Positions 9,601-16,137 of a stretch of 23,377 nt of DNA are shown in pieces. Below the pieces are notes generated by a model. It ran no database searches, was not told where the DNA came from, and saw only the letters and a list, made by a program, of their open reading frames with translations. Position numbers and translations under genes: made by a program. Source of the DNA: an uncultured Collinsella sp. GTDB lineage: Bacteria; Actinomycetota; Coriobacteriia; Coriobacteriales; Coriobacteriaceae. The stretch lies in the NCBI GenBank assembly GCA_902494605.1, contig CABUUG010000014.1, positions 1 through 23,377 on the forward strand, written 5' to 3'. Position 1 is the stretch's first letter, and the number at the start of each line of letters is the position of its first letter.

Positions 9601-9863
9601 TCAAGGGCGATTGCCGCATCATGAACCTGGTCAGCAAGGTGTGCAAGTCGTTCCATGTCGATTGTGGCGCGCTCGAGATGCCCTATGCCAAGACCGATGC
9701 CTATGCCGCGCTCGAGGCGAGCCGCCGAGCCCTCACGATCGCCGGCGTGGACGGCACGCGTCTGGCTTGCGCTCGTACCGAGGACGACCTGCCCCACAAT
9801 GTCAACCCGACGAACATTGCTACGGTATCCGAGGTCGTGACCGAGGTTATCCGCCGTTCGTAG
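6666..9863 (+). CDS. Membrane protein with M28-peptidase-like fold split by a long acidic linker
   Basis: I chose the ATG at 6666 (GGAG five bases upstream), giving 1065 residues; 50 further open codons upstream lack a ribosome site. Order of parts: a small N-terminal helical region; hydrophobic segments at about 56-95; the M28-like AHYDSPR (H138, D140); hydrophobic segments at about 162-205; SGAVCNKSSVAAML (218-231), which aligns with the M28 Asp-bearing helix; a low-complexity Glu/Ala/Pro/Asp linker from about 240 to 912; then DIWFVATGASDCDGAG (924-939), FINLESVGAG (956-965) and PHNVNPTN (1043-1050). Against M28 enzymes the bridging Asp is Cys or Asn, the catalytic Glu-Glu pair is S933-D934, and the next Asp is E960. 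Catalysis is therefore doubtful. The linker holds a charged helical stretch and short repeats. First of a two-gene unit. Confidence 0.8.
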   Translation: MANTQNYINHLLQNTGITPACSEEERLAAEDIAQIFRNHGFDPEVQEFNAPAPSRLAFAVTGILAFAGALLMGIGGGIGLVGTLLAIVGAVLYVLERTGHPVVSRLGKTGVSQNVIAYHKASGPLASPRNRPVVVVAHYDSPRAELLAREPYASYRALIAKLLPVATVAPAAVAILRILPLPGALKVLLWIVAILASLVALANAANIISNRHILPYTSGAVCNKSSVAAMLGVMDNVAPFQGENEFPDDVPFDTYFGEQKRRAEEMARAAAEYAAAQQQNDYGNTIEYEEPTYAEDEFGQPIAPDTQTEPEQGEAFDEQIEGFEGASADETLIGAIVPEDQNQAVQAEEFNDEVSAVEPVEEPVAAEPEPKLYRNAAGNIRFGSDAIRALGMLPESCTLDYEEGEEPTFEPEPAPVVTAPAPAVTVDDESAAVAAAVAEPEAVSAIDPAAGLDILAPAAPAQDVADESDDDYVEQPRRVSYESDTDFSAEIPAATPHADIASAFSSIGASASNFFKGALAKGKKFVDDFEEKRAAAREAAEQEAIAQQQAAEAARERAAQEFEQNEAMQSGPVDAAEATTSFESQQPTSADVVEATTSFEAQQHVDSTMSFDAAQFDSTITFEKQGTAIAEPLPFSDEQGDAADDDEPIDAAEIQDAAEDESVEVNSDEEQYVAADQGDSTEVEQEEVPAVSETPETDESRPYSTQIFTMPTPSGSGATVADVAPTQDETVDSLMAQISSQASPRPQMNVPDPASAPSPAPSSSPLASVPDPSLPSMKQANVASRTSLFDLPDPSAQVNDPFATAQGPEPTSAPVAPSMPVASGAQPIETISAPAPAAPKSRKRGLGGLFGRKKKNEQDSMSDWLGVEDDYDAKKSGRGIGSWDNFEDDNDGWKGGATSSDGASSEDMLSAVASMGDDELLGHDIWFVATGASDCDGAGMKAFLASHRDKLRGVFFINLESVGAGRLSVVTVEGEQQLLKGDCRIMNLVSKVCKSFHVDCGALEMPYAKTDAYAALEASRRALTIAGVDGTRLACARTEDDLPHNVNPTNIATVSEVVTEVIRRS
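8397..8540 (+). repeat. Short degenerate protein repeat T-x-[ST]-F-[ED] in the linker
   Basis: Four copies are encoded in a row: ATTSFESQQ, ATTSFEAQQ, STMSFDAAQ and STITFEKQ. They lie at uneven spacing inside the disordered linker of the M28-like protein. The codons differ between copies, so this is protein-level rather than recent DNA-level repetition. Confidence 0.65.
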
Positions 9864-9884
9864 ACGGAGCTCTAAGGAGTCAAC

Positions 9885-10103
9885 GTGTTTTCGTATATTA
9901 AGCGCCATTGGCCTGTCTACGTGATTTTGACCTTGATTGCCATTGCGTTAGGATTTGGGGCTGCCTACATCGTGGGTGCGAAGGGCTCGACCCCCGCCTC
10001 CGCAATCAGCGAAGAGGTGGAGCAAGAACAGAGCACGGGTGCCGATGGGATTCCTGAGTCCGAGCAGGCAATCGTTGATGGTGGATCTTCGTCTGCAGAG
10101 TAG
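9885..10103 (+). CDS. Small single-span membrane protein
   Basis: 72 residues starting at a GTG, with AAGGAG five bases upstream (9874-9879). A basic N-terminus (MFSYIKRHW) precedes one transmembrane helix at about 10-31, followed by an acidic, Ser/Glu-rich tail of about 40 residues. This suggests an N-in topology with an external or periplasm-like tail. It starts 21 bases after the M28-like gene and ends before a strong terminator, so the two are probably one operon and the small protein may be a membrane partner of the larger one. I do not recognise a family. Confidence 0.75.
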   Translation: MFSYIKRHWPVYVILTLIAIALGFGAAYIVGAKGSTPASAISEEVEQEQSTGADGIPESEQAIVDGGSSSAE

Positions 10104-10124
10104 ATACGGCGATTTACATGATTG

Positions 10125-10162
10125 AAAGCGGGCGAGCCGGGGGACTGGCTCGCCCGCTTTTT
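10125..10162 (+). terminator. Rho-independent terminator after the M28-like operon
   Basis: A 12-bp GC-rich stem, AGCGGGCGAGCC (10127-10138) with GGCTCGCCCGCT (10147-10158), has an 8-base loop and runs into TTTTT. It lies between convergent genes. The A-run on the left side is short, so use as a terminator for the opposite adhesin gene is possible but weaker. Confidence 0.9.
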
Positions 10163-10169
10163 CATCGTG

Positions 10170-13100
10170 CTAGCGGTTCTTTGGGATCGACCTAAGGCGA
10201 GCGAACCATAGGGCTGCGGCACCCGAGGTCAGGAGCGCGGTGATGCAAGCGGCGATGGGAACTGATCCTGTTGCCGGTAGGCCCTGCGGTAGGGTACAGC
10301 GTTGAATGACACGGTCCTCGTCATGTGACTCAAGTTTATCGCCGCCGCCGTTGCGGCAAAGATCGACGCGCGCGCTGTTGGTGAGTGCGGTTTGGGGCGT
10401 ATAAGCCGACGTTGCCTGCATGTGCACGACTGCGCCCCGAGCGTCTGTGCCAAGGATTGCTTTGGCATCGTCAAGGTCGTCGTGCTCATCTTTGAGATCA
10501 TCGCGGGTCCAAGAATCCGCATCGCTTCGAGTCGTAAAGTCGGCAGCTACCGCACCGTATTCAATTCGAATGCCCGTTACGACGGTATTGGATGCAAGGT
10601 CGAGCTCTTCCGCCTCGAGTGTGGTGGATTCCGTGGTCGAGACATCCGCCTTCCAGAGGCGCCAGCCGTCGTAATCGACGAGGCGACAGTCCTCACCAAG
10701 GCTCTCTTTTACTTCGTCGGACTCAAGCCAAGGATTTTCGTGCCCATCGTCAAGTGTCGCGTTCGCCGGTTCATCGACGTCTGTCGAGTCCAACGGCGTC
10801 GTGCGATACCACACGTTGCACAGACCGTTGAGGTCGCCGATGGCGACGGTGGTTTCGATTGAGATGAATCTCGCCGTGCCGTCTTTGGCGCACTCAAGAT
10901 CATCGGTAATCGTAAACTCATCAACCCAAGTAGCGGAATCGTTTCGAGCATCGATGGTATAGGAGAAAAGCCCATCACTATTGGTTTGCGTCCTGGCGCG
11001 GTTTTTACCATCGCCGTTAGCCAACAGGCCCTTTTCGATAGGTTGGACAAGTTCCTGACGCTTGTCGACCTGCCCCTTGATCTCGATGGGCGCATCCTTC
11101 ATCGCGACGGATTGGACTTCTCCCGTATCTTTTATTTCAAACGTTATCTCCTCGGCAAGGTCATAGGTCCGCGGAGACATCATTTCGCGCAACGAGTAGG
11201 TGCCAGGTGCAAGATGTTCGACGCGGTGCGGCTTGTCGGATGAGGTCCAGGAGTCTATTTCGGTTTTATCGGGACCATATAAGGTGAGCTGTGCGCCTTC
11301 CACTTCCTGCTCACCGCTTGCATCGACCTTGGAGATATCAACCTTGGTGTAATCGTCGGATACGTTAAGCCGTGCTTCTACAACGGGTGTTTTCTGGTCG
11401 GCATAAGTAAGGTCGACAATATGGGATGTCCGATCGAGTAAGAAGCCTGCCGGCGCTTGAGTCTCGACAACCTCGTAGCGTGCGGTGCCAGATCCCAGCG
11501 GGAGGTCGTCCGCGCGTGCTTCTCCAGTTTCATCCGTCGTGACGGTAGCGACAGTCTCACCGTCGAGCGCGGCAATGCTACCGTCGGGGCGCACGATATC
11601 ACCCGAGGCACGGATCTCAAAGACGGCGCCCGCGAGGCTGCTGCCGTCTATGGCATCGGTTTTAACGATCCTGATGTTTCCGGTCGCGGCGTGGTCATAA
11701 TACGAGGCGATTGCAACGGGCGTTAGGTTCATGTCGGCGGGTATGTTTACCTCGATCTCTTCGCCGACAAGATAGGGCTCTTTGGCCGAGGTTTCACGTA
11801 CATAATAGGTGCCCGGCACGAGCGATTCGGGCAGTGTGACGGTCCCGGTCGCGTCAGTCGTAAAGGTGTCCATTACGTTATGTGCTGGATACCAGCAAGT
11901 TTGTGAGACAGGTTCATGATTGCTGTCGAGGAGTTGGAAGGTGAATCCGGCTAGTGGAACAGAAGCGCCTGTTTGGGCATCGCGTTTTACAATCTGGAGA
12001 TGCGTCGACAGAGCGTGGTTGTCCACGATATATTGAAGCACGGCGCCGTTGGAAATCTGATCGGCCCCGACGGTCCATTCCCCTGCACGTTTAAAACCCT
12101 CGGGGACGGTTTCCGGAACCTCGCGAACCGTGTAGCCGGCACGGTCGTATGGGACGGCTCCGTGGACACCGGCGGGTCGCTTGCCTGTGCCGAACCATGC
12201 TTCGGGCTGATCTTTGGTGGAGGCAAAGCCATAGATGTTTGTGGTCAGTGTGCCAACAACCTGCTGAGAGCTGTTGCTGACAACCTCAAAGACAACACCA
12301 CCCGCCGGCTGCTCCAGGCCGGATTGGTCGCTATTGCCGTAATCCTTGAATTTGGAAATCTCAAGGTTAAACGCAATGGGGATATCGGAAACGCGAGATT
12401 CGATCTCGACCACGCCTGAATCGCCGAGTTGGTCGGCTCCAACGGTATAGGTCCAGCTGTCGTTGGATGGCAGGTAGCCCTCGGGGGCTTTTGATTCGTA
12501 GATGGTAAAGGTTCCTAAGGGGACATCGGCGAGGGTGGCCCGACCGCTTTCGTCGGTCGTGAGGATTTGTGCCCATCCAGGGGTTGATTGCGACACACAC
12601 GTGAACTTTGCTCCTGCGAGCGAAGCTCCAACTTGGGGGCCTACATTCGTCGCGGCATCGAGCTTTGCGATGCGCAAGGTAATGGTGCCAGGTTGTTCAT
12701 CAATGGCAACCTGTCCGCCGTCATTCCCCGTGGTAAAGGCGATGCGATCACGACGGGGGACATAGCCGGCCGGCGCCTTCGTTTCAATCAGGTAGTACGC
12801 CGTGTTGGGTAGGAGTGTTGCTTGCGCTCGACCGTTGCTGTCCATCTTGATGGTGCCGACACGCGCGCCGCTGGCGCTCTCAAAAATATCGAATGTTGCC
12901 CCGGTAAACTGATAGGTATTGTTTCCGCTGGTAATAACGGTGTCAGCAGACTGCTTTTGGAAGGAAACAGAGACCGCCGGCAGTACATAGAGCATGTCTT
13001 GACGTTTGCTGCCGCCCGATACGGCTCCTAGATAGCGTCGCGCGCGGTGCGGAGCGGCTTTGATGCTTCCTGATTTTGCGCTGTCGTGGAGCCACCGCGC

Positions 13101-13601
13101 AGCCGCCACGACTTCATTGTCGGCGGTAAAGTGTCCGCTCTTGGTTTTGCCCTGAGCGGTCGTGTAGGAGTAGGTGCCGTCGACATGGGTAGTGCCGTTG
13201 AGCATCCATACGGCAAGCTGGGTGGCGGCGCGGGCGCGATCGGGTGAAAGATGGTAACCGCCAAACGACGTGGCGGTAGGATATCCGTGACAAACGATTG
13301 CCGCGAACTCGTCGTCGAGCCACACCCAGCCTTGATCAAAGTTGAGCCATGGGCCGCCCGGTTTGGTGGGGCCGGGGCGCTCCTGGTTCATGCAGTAGGC
13401 AATCGAGGTGTCTTGAGCTTCATACTTGCCGATGAAGAAGGGTCCACAATCATCGCTAATAGTGCGGAAGCCGAGCTGGTCGTAGCCATCGACGGCAAAT
13501 GCGGCTCCCGGTGCCAGGCAGCCGAAAAGCAGGAAGAGGAGCAGGAGCAGCGGACCTGTTGCGATTGCGCTGTGGACAGAGTGCGTGGGTGCGTTGGACA
13601 T
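10170..13601 (-). CDS. LPXTG-anchored thioester/Cna-B repeat surface adhesin
   Basis: 1143-residue cell-wall protein. The signal peptide is residues 1 to about 36 (hydrophobic 17-35, cleavage after AFA). The N-terminal domain has YCMN with C70 and TQLAVW with Q128, matching the [YFL]C and Q-x-x-hydrophobic-W motifs of thioester adhesins, which can bond covalently to host surfaces. Six Cna-B/SpaA-like domains follow, each with a candidate isopeptide Lys (K216, K313, K417, K539, K647, K758) and Glu (E273, E369, E494, E603, E713, E806). Then comes a region of about 260 residues (840-1100) that I cannot name, and the sorting signal LPATG at 1108-1112 with a hydrophobic span and basic tail. AAGGAG lies five bases before the ATG. 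No sortase is in the window. The Cys-Gln distance of 58 residues is short compared with streptococcal examples, so the thioester call is less certain than the overall adhesin call. Confidence 0.88.
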   Translation of the reverse strand: MSNAPTHSVHSAIATGPLLLLLFLLFGCLAPGAAFAVDGYDQLGFRTISDDCGPFFIGKYEAQDTSIAYCMNQERPGPTKPGGPWLNFDQGWVWLDDEFAAIVCHGYPTATSFGGYHLSPDRARAATQLAVWMLNGTTHVDGTYSYTTAQGKTKSGHFTADNEVVAAARWLHDSAKSGSIKAAPHRARRYLGAVSGGSKRQDMLYVLPAVSVSFQKQSADTVITSGNNTYQFTGATFDIFESASGARVGTIKMDSNGRAQATLLPNTAYYLIETKAPAGYVPRRDRIAFTTGNDGGQVAIDEQPGTITLRIAKLDAATNVGPQVGASLAGAKFTCVSQSTPGWAQILTTDESGRATLADVPLGTFTIYESKAPEGYLPSNDSWTYTVGADQLGDSGVVEIESRVSDIPIAFNLEISKFKDYGNSDQSGLEQPAGGVVFEVVSNSSQQVVGTLTTNIYGFASTKDQPEAWFGTGKRPAGVHGAVPYDRAGYTVREVPETVPEGFKRAGEWTVGADQISNGAVLQYIVDNHALSTHLQIVKRDAQTGASVPLAGFTFQLLDSNHEPVSQTCWYPAHNVMDTFTTDATGTVTLPESLVPGTYYVRETSAKEPYLVGEEIEVNIPADMNLTPVAIASYYDHAATGNIRIVKTDAIDGSSLAGAVFEIRASGDIVRPDGSIAALDGETVATVTTDETGEARADDLPLGSGTARYEVVETQAPAGFLLDRTSHIVDLTYADQKTPVVEARLNVSDDYTKVDISKVDASGEQEVEGAQLTLYGPDKTEIDSWTSSDKPHRVEHLAPGTYSLREMMSPRTYDLAEEITFEIKDTGEVQSVAMKDAPIEIKGQVDKRQELVQPIEKGLLANGDGKNRARTQTNSDGLFSYTIDARNDSATWVDEFTITDDLECAKDGTARFISIETTVAIGDLNGLCNVWYRTTPLDSTDVDEPANATLDDGHENPWLESDEVKESLGEDCRLVDYDGWRLWKADVSTTESTTLEAEELDLASNTVVTGIRIEYGAVAADFTTRSDADSWTRDDLKDEHDDLDDAKAILGTDARGAVVHMQATSAYTPQTALTNSARVDLCRNGGGDKLESHDEDRVIQRCTLPQGLPATGSVPIAACITALLTSGAAALWFARLRSIPKNR

Positions 13602-13855
13602 GGCTGCTCCTTATCCCTCGTGCGTCGCACGGGGAGGCTGCGACGCGTAGGATGAGGCTACCCCCGAGGTTCATGCGGGTAAGTACCGGAGCCTGACCAA
13701 AAGCTTGCCCAATTCCTGACAAATTGAGCTCAAATACAACAATCAAGCAAAAGTGCAGGTAGAAGATAGGGAGAACAGGAAGTCAAAGGTCCTCGTCTCC
13801 ACAATTGACGCGATTTTCAAACGAATCTCCACAGCTAAAACAAGCATCGCCACCC
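13602..13855. other. Intergenic region upstream of the adhesin gene
   Basis: About 250 bases with no credible gene. Just before the adhesin ribosome site is a short imperfect hairpin (13616-13634, GCAC/GTGC core, 3-base loop) that would lie in the adhesin mRNA leader. I see no convincing -35/-10 pair on the minus strand. Confidence 0.5.
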
Positions 13856-13885
13856 TTGTATCGAACAAGACAACCGCGTTATACT
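13856..13885 (+). promoter_or_regulatory. Promoter of tRNA-Gly
   Basis: TTGTAT (13856-13861) and TATACT (13880-13885) are 18 bases apart and end 13 bases before the tRNA, a normal layout for a stable-RNA promoter. Confidence 0.65.
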
Positions 13886-13898
13886 ATCCCCCACATAT

Positions 13899-13973
13899 GC
13901 GGGCATCGCCAAGTGGTAAGGCATCAGCTTCCCAAGCTGACACTCGCGGGTTCGAGTCCCGTTGCCCGCTCCA
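13899..13973 (+). tRNA. tRNA-Gly (anticodon CCC)
   Basis: A complete cloverleaf can be folded. The acceptor stem is GCGGGCA with TGCCCGC, the anticodon stem TCAGC/GCTGA encloses loop TTCCCAA (anticodon CCC, reads GGG), and the T arm is GCGGG TTCGAGT CCCGT. The discriminator T and an encoded CCA end the gene at 13973. It has its own promoter and terminator. Confidence 0.95.
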
Positions 13974-13984
13974 GTTAAGAGCAC

Positions 13985-14017
13985 AAGCACGGCACCATCA
14001 CGGTGCCGTGCTTTTTT
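13985..14017 (+). terminator. Rho-independent terminator of tRNA-Gly
   Basis: Stem GCACGGCACC (13987-13996) with GGTGCCGTGC (14002-14011), 5-base loop, then six T. AA/TT pairs extend the stem. Confidence 0.92.
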
Positions 14018-14147
14018 CAATAAAGCGCCGGGACTCGAACCCGACAGGGTGCGAGCGTTAAATAAACGCGAAGCGTTTATAGCGAGCAGGCAAGGTCGCC
14101 GATAGGCGGCCGCAGCCGGTGCGGATTTGCGAAGCAAATACGCAGAC
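14018..14147. repeat. tRNA-tail hairpin element, Gly locus
   Basis: Noncoding block between the tRNA-Gly terminator and a second copy of the tRNA 3' end. In order it holds a T-arm-like near-palindrome GGGACTCGAACCC (14030-14042), hairpin 1 ATAAACGC-GAA-GCGTTTAT (14062-14080), hairpin 2 CGCC-GATA-GGCG (14097-14108), GCGGCCGC (14106-14113) and hairpin 3 ATTTGC-GAA-GCAAAT (14125-14139). The same parts in the same order occur after tRNA-Lys. I do not recognise the family and see no credible protein. Confidence 0.8.
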
Positions 14148-14151
14148 GTCC
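14114..14151 (+). repeat. 38-bp direct repeat, copy A
   Basis: Begins AGCCGGTGCGG, contains hairpin 3 and ends CAGACGTCC. Identical to 14245-14282 except for A at 14140 against G at 14271. It is followed by the duplicated tRNA-Gly 3' end. Confidence 0.95.
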
Positions 14152-14165
14152 CGTTGCCCGCTCCA
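14148..14165 (+). repeat. Second copy of the tRNA-Gly 3' end
   Basis: GTCCCGTTGCCCGCTCCA is an exact 18-base copy of 13956-13973, the T-stem 3' strand, acceptor 3' strand, discriminator and CCA of tRNA-Gly, displaced by 192 bases. The remainder of a tRNA is absent, so this is not a gene. Confidence 0.95.
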
Positions 14166-14208
14166 CCGGGCACGGGAGACAAGGGGACGGCTAATTCAAC
14201 AAAGTCTT

Positions 14209-14235
14209 CCCCTTCGGCTTCGTGAAGCTGAGGGG
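14209..14235 (+). repeat. Imperfect hairpin between the two 38-bp repeats
   Basis: CCCCTTCGGCTT pairs with AAGCTGAGGGG through a CGTG loop with one bulged base. It lacks a T tail, so I do not call it a terminator. It is one more stem-loop in this hairpin-rich tract. Confidence 0.55.
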
Positions 14236-14244
14236 CTCGCCTGA

Positions 14245-14282
14245 AGCCGGTGCGGATTTGCGAAGCAAATGCGCAGACGTCC
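14245..14282 (+). repeat. 38-bp direct repeat, copy B
   Basis: One mismatch against copy A, 131 bases downstream of it. It is followed by GGTCGCTCCA, a degraded third version of the tRNA-Gly 3' end, so the repeat and the tRNA tail appear to travel together as a unit. Confidence 0.95.
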
Positions 14283-14398
14283 TCATGGTCGCTCCAATTC
14301 CAAAATGTTAGGTTAATGCCTACTGCCCATACTTGCACCTGCGCACGGTACAATGGTTGGGTTACGACCAACGTGCCAATAACCAAAAAGGAGCCGCT
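14283..14398 (+). promoter_or_regulatory. purB leader region
   Basis: Contains a -10-like TACAAT (14349-14354) without a good -35 at 16-18 bases; TTGCAC (14333-14338) is only 10 bases away. A small hairpin GTTGG/CCAAC (14356-14372) would lie in the leader. AAGGAG (14388-14393) is five bases from the purB ATG. Confidence 0.35.
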
Positions 14399-15745
14399 AT
14401 GATCGATCGCTATACCCGCCCGGAGATGGGACACATTTTCTCCCTCGAGAACAAGTACGCCATTTGGCAGGAAATCGAGGTTCTGGCCTGCGAGGCCCAG
14501 GCGGAGCTCGGCAAGATCGGTATTTCCAAAGACGAGGCCCAGTGGATCCGCGACCATGCCAACTTTGAGAAGGCGAAGGTCGATGAGATCGAGGAAGTCA
14601 CGCGCCACGACGTCATTGCCTTCCTGACCAACATGAAGGAGTACATCGATGCCGATGTTCCCGAGGGCGACCCCAAGCCCAGCCGCTGGGTTCACTATGG
14701 CATGACCAGCTCCGATCTGGGCGACACGGCCCTGTGCTACCAGCTCACCCAGGCCTGCGACCTGATCATCGAGGACGTCAAGAAACTCGGCGAGATCTGC
14801 AAGCGTCGTGCCTTCGAGGAGCGCAACACGCTCTGCGCCGGACGTACTCATGGCATCCATGCCGAGCCGATGACCTTCGGCATGAAGTTTGGCTCTTGGG
14901 CCTGGGAGCTCAAGCGCGATCTGGACCGTCTTGAGGATGCCCGCAAGAATGTTGCCTTCGGTGCTATCTCGGGCGCTGTCGGCACGTACAGCTCCATCGA
15001 GCCGTTTGTCGAGGAATATGTCTGCGAGCACCTGGGCCTGGTTCACGACCCGCTGTCCACGCAGGTTATTAGCCGCGACCATCACGCCTACCTCGCCGGC
15101 GTTCTTGCCACCACCGCGGCCACCTGTGAGCGCATCGCTACCGAGGTTCGCAATCTGCAGAAGACCGATACACTCGAGGCCGAGGAACCGTTCCGTAAGG
15201 GTCAAAAGGGCAGCTCAGCCATGCCGCACAAGCGCAACCCCATCACCATGGAGAAGGTCTGCGGCCTGTCGCGCGTCGTGAAGTCCAACGCCCAGGTCGC
15301 CTTCGATAACGTCGCCCTGTGGCACGAGCGTGACATTTCGCACTCCTCTGCCGAGCGCGTCGCCCAGGCCGATAGCTTCATTGCCCTCGACCACATGTTC
15401 CAGTGCCTCATCCGCGTTATCGACGGCCTGCAGCTGTACCCTGCCCGCATGATGGCCAACCTCAATAAGACCCGCGGCCTCATCTTCTCCTCCAAGGTGC
15501 TGCTCGCCCTCGTCGACACGGGCATCACCCGCGAGGACGCGTACGCCATTGTGCAGGAGAACGCCATGGCGACCTGGCACGAGGTACAGGATTGTGTCTC
15601 CGGCCCCACCTTTAAGGAACGTCTCGAGGCCGACCCGCGCTGCACCGTCAGCCAGGAGAAGCTCGACGAGATCTTTGATCCATGGGACTTCCTCACTCGT
15701 ATCGACACGGTCTTTGATCGTCTGGAGCAGCTGAGCTTCGAGTAG
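14399..15745 (+). CDS. purB: Adenylosuccinate lyase
   Basis: 448 residues, usual length for the family. The enzyme acts twice in purine synthesis: it cleaves SAICAR to AICAR plus fumarate, and adenylosuccinate to AMP plus fumarate. The fumarate-lyase signature GSSAMPHKRNP is at 271-281 with the catalytic serine loop. GRTHGIHAEP (148-157) holds the substrate-binding and acid/base histidine region, and TRHDVIAF (68-75) is another conserved block. The ATG at 14399 has AAGGAG at optimal spacing; earlier in-frame codons do not. It is probably transcribed alone, since a hairpin follows it. PurC, which makes its substrate SAICAR, is encoded 4 kb downstream. Confidence 0.97.
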   Translation: MIDRYTRPEMGHIFSLENKYAIWQEIEVLACEAQAELGKIGISKDEAQWIRDHANFEKAKVDEIEEVTRHDVIAFLTNMKEYIDADVPEGDPKPSRWVHYGMTSSDLGDTALCYQLTQACDLIIEDVKKLGEICKRRAFEERNTLCAGRTHGIHAEPMTFGMKFGSWAWELKRDLDRLEDARKNVAFGAISGAVGTYSSIEPFVEEYVCEHLGLVHDPLSTQVISRDHHAYLAGVLATTAATCERIATEVRNLQKTDTLEAEEPFRKGQKGSSAMPHKRNPITMEKVCGLSRVVKSNAQVAFDNVALWHERDISHSSAERVAQADSFIALDHMFQCLIRVIDGLQLYPARMMANLNKTRGLIFSSKVLLALVDTGITREDAYAIVQENAMATWHEVQDCVSGPTFKERLEADPRCTVSQEKLDEIFDPWDFLTRIDTVFDRLEQLSFE

Positions 15746-15771
15746 GTTCGGGCATAACGTTAGCTTTTTAG

Positions 15772-15820
15772 GGCGCTTTGCTGGTAATGTGTGTTGCCGG
15801 CAAAGCGCCTCGTTGCATTT
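15772..15820 (+). terminator. Probable terminator after purB
   Basis: A 10-bp stem, GGCGCTTTGC (15772-15781) with GCAAAGCGCC (15800-15809), extends inward by a few pairs. The following TCGTTGCATTT is only moderately T-rich, so efficiency is uncertain. Confidence 0.55.
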
Positions 15821-15839
15821 AGGGAAAGACGGGGATAAT
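15813..15839 (+). promoter_or_regulatory. Possible promoter of the TSCPD gene
   Basis: TTGCAT (15813-15818) and GATAAT (15834-15839) with a 15-base spacer, about 35 bases before the start codon. Short spacing makes this tentative. Confidence 0.35.
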
Positions 15840-15873
15840 AGTCGTCTCGAATAACATTCTGAGAGGGGATCGC

Positions 15874-16137
15874 ATGATTTCGTTTGATTACAAGCCTCAG
15901 GGCGTGTGTGCTCGCAATATTCACCTTGACCTTTCCGATGACGGCAACAAGGTGATAGGCGTTGAGTTTACCGGTGGCTGCGACGGCAATCTCAAGGCAA
16001 TCTCCAAGCTGGTCGAGGGCGCTCCTGCCGATCGCGTAATCGAGGTTCTCGCCGGTAATACCTGCGGTATGAAAAAGACCTCCTGCGCCGACCAGCTTAC
16101 GCGCGCCATCGAGGCCGCTCGCGCCGAGATCGCCTAA
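15874..16137 (+). CDS. TSCPD-domain protein, TIGR03905-like, four conserved cysteines
   Basis: 87-residue cytoplasmic protein. Four cysteines (C12 in GVCARN, C36 in GGCDGN, C64 in NTCGMK, C71 in TSCADQ) match the small uncharacterised family with a TSCPD domain, related to the C-terminal domain of some vitamin-B12-dependent ribonucleotide reductases. The cysteines suggest metal or cluster binding, but no function is established. GAGAGGGG lies five bases before the ATG. Its TAA overlaps the next gene's ATG by one base (TAATG), indicating translational coupling with the Tat lipoprotein. Confidence 0.88.
   Translation: MISFDYKPQGVCARNIHLDLSDDGNKVIGVEFTGGCDGNLKAISKLVEGAPADRVIEVLAGNTCGMKKTSCADQLTRAIEAARAEIA

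Noticed and set aside
6615..9908. Two very long antisense frames (602 and 492 codons) opposite the M28-like gene
   Set aside because: They are Gly/Arg/Leu-rich mirror images of Ala/Glu/Pro-rich codons, have no domains, and the sense strand carries recognisable M28 and membrane segments.
14020..14045. Possible tRNA on the minus strand from its T-arm (GTCGGGTTCGAGTCCCG)
   Set aside because: No anticodon arm, D arm or acceptor partner is present; only the T-arm-like piece remains.
13899..14282. Spaced repeats after tRNA-Gly, considered as a CRISPR array
   Set aside because: Only two full repeat copies, unequal spacers that contain tRNA-derived sequence, and no cas genes.
13835..15205. 456-codon minus-strand frame across purB and tRNA-Gly
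   Set aside because: It is antisense to a certain purB and a certain tRNA; the segment GAGNGTRTRECQLGKL is the familiar false translation of a tRNA complement.
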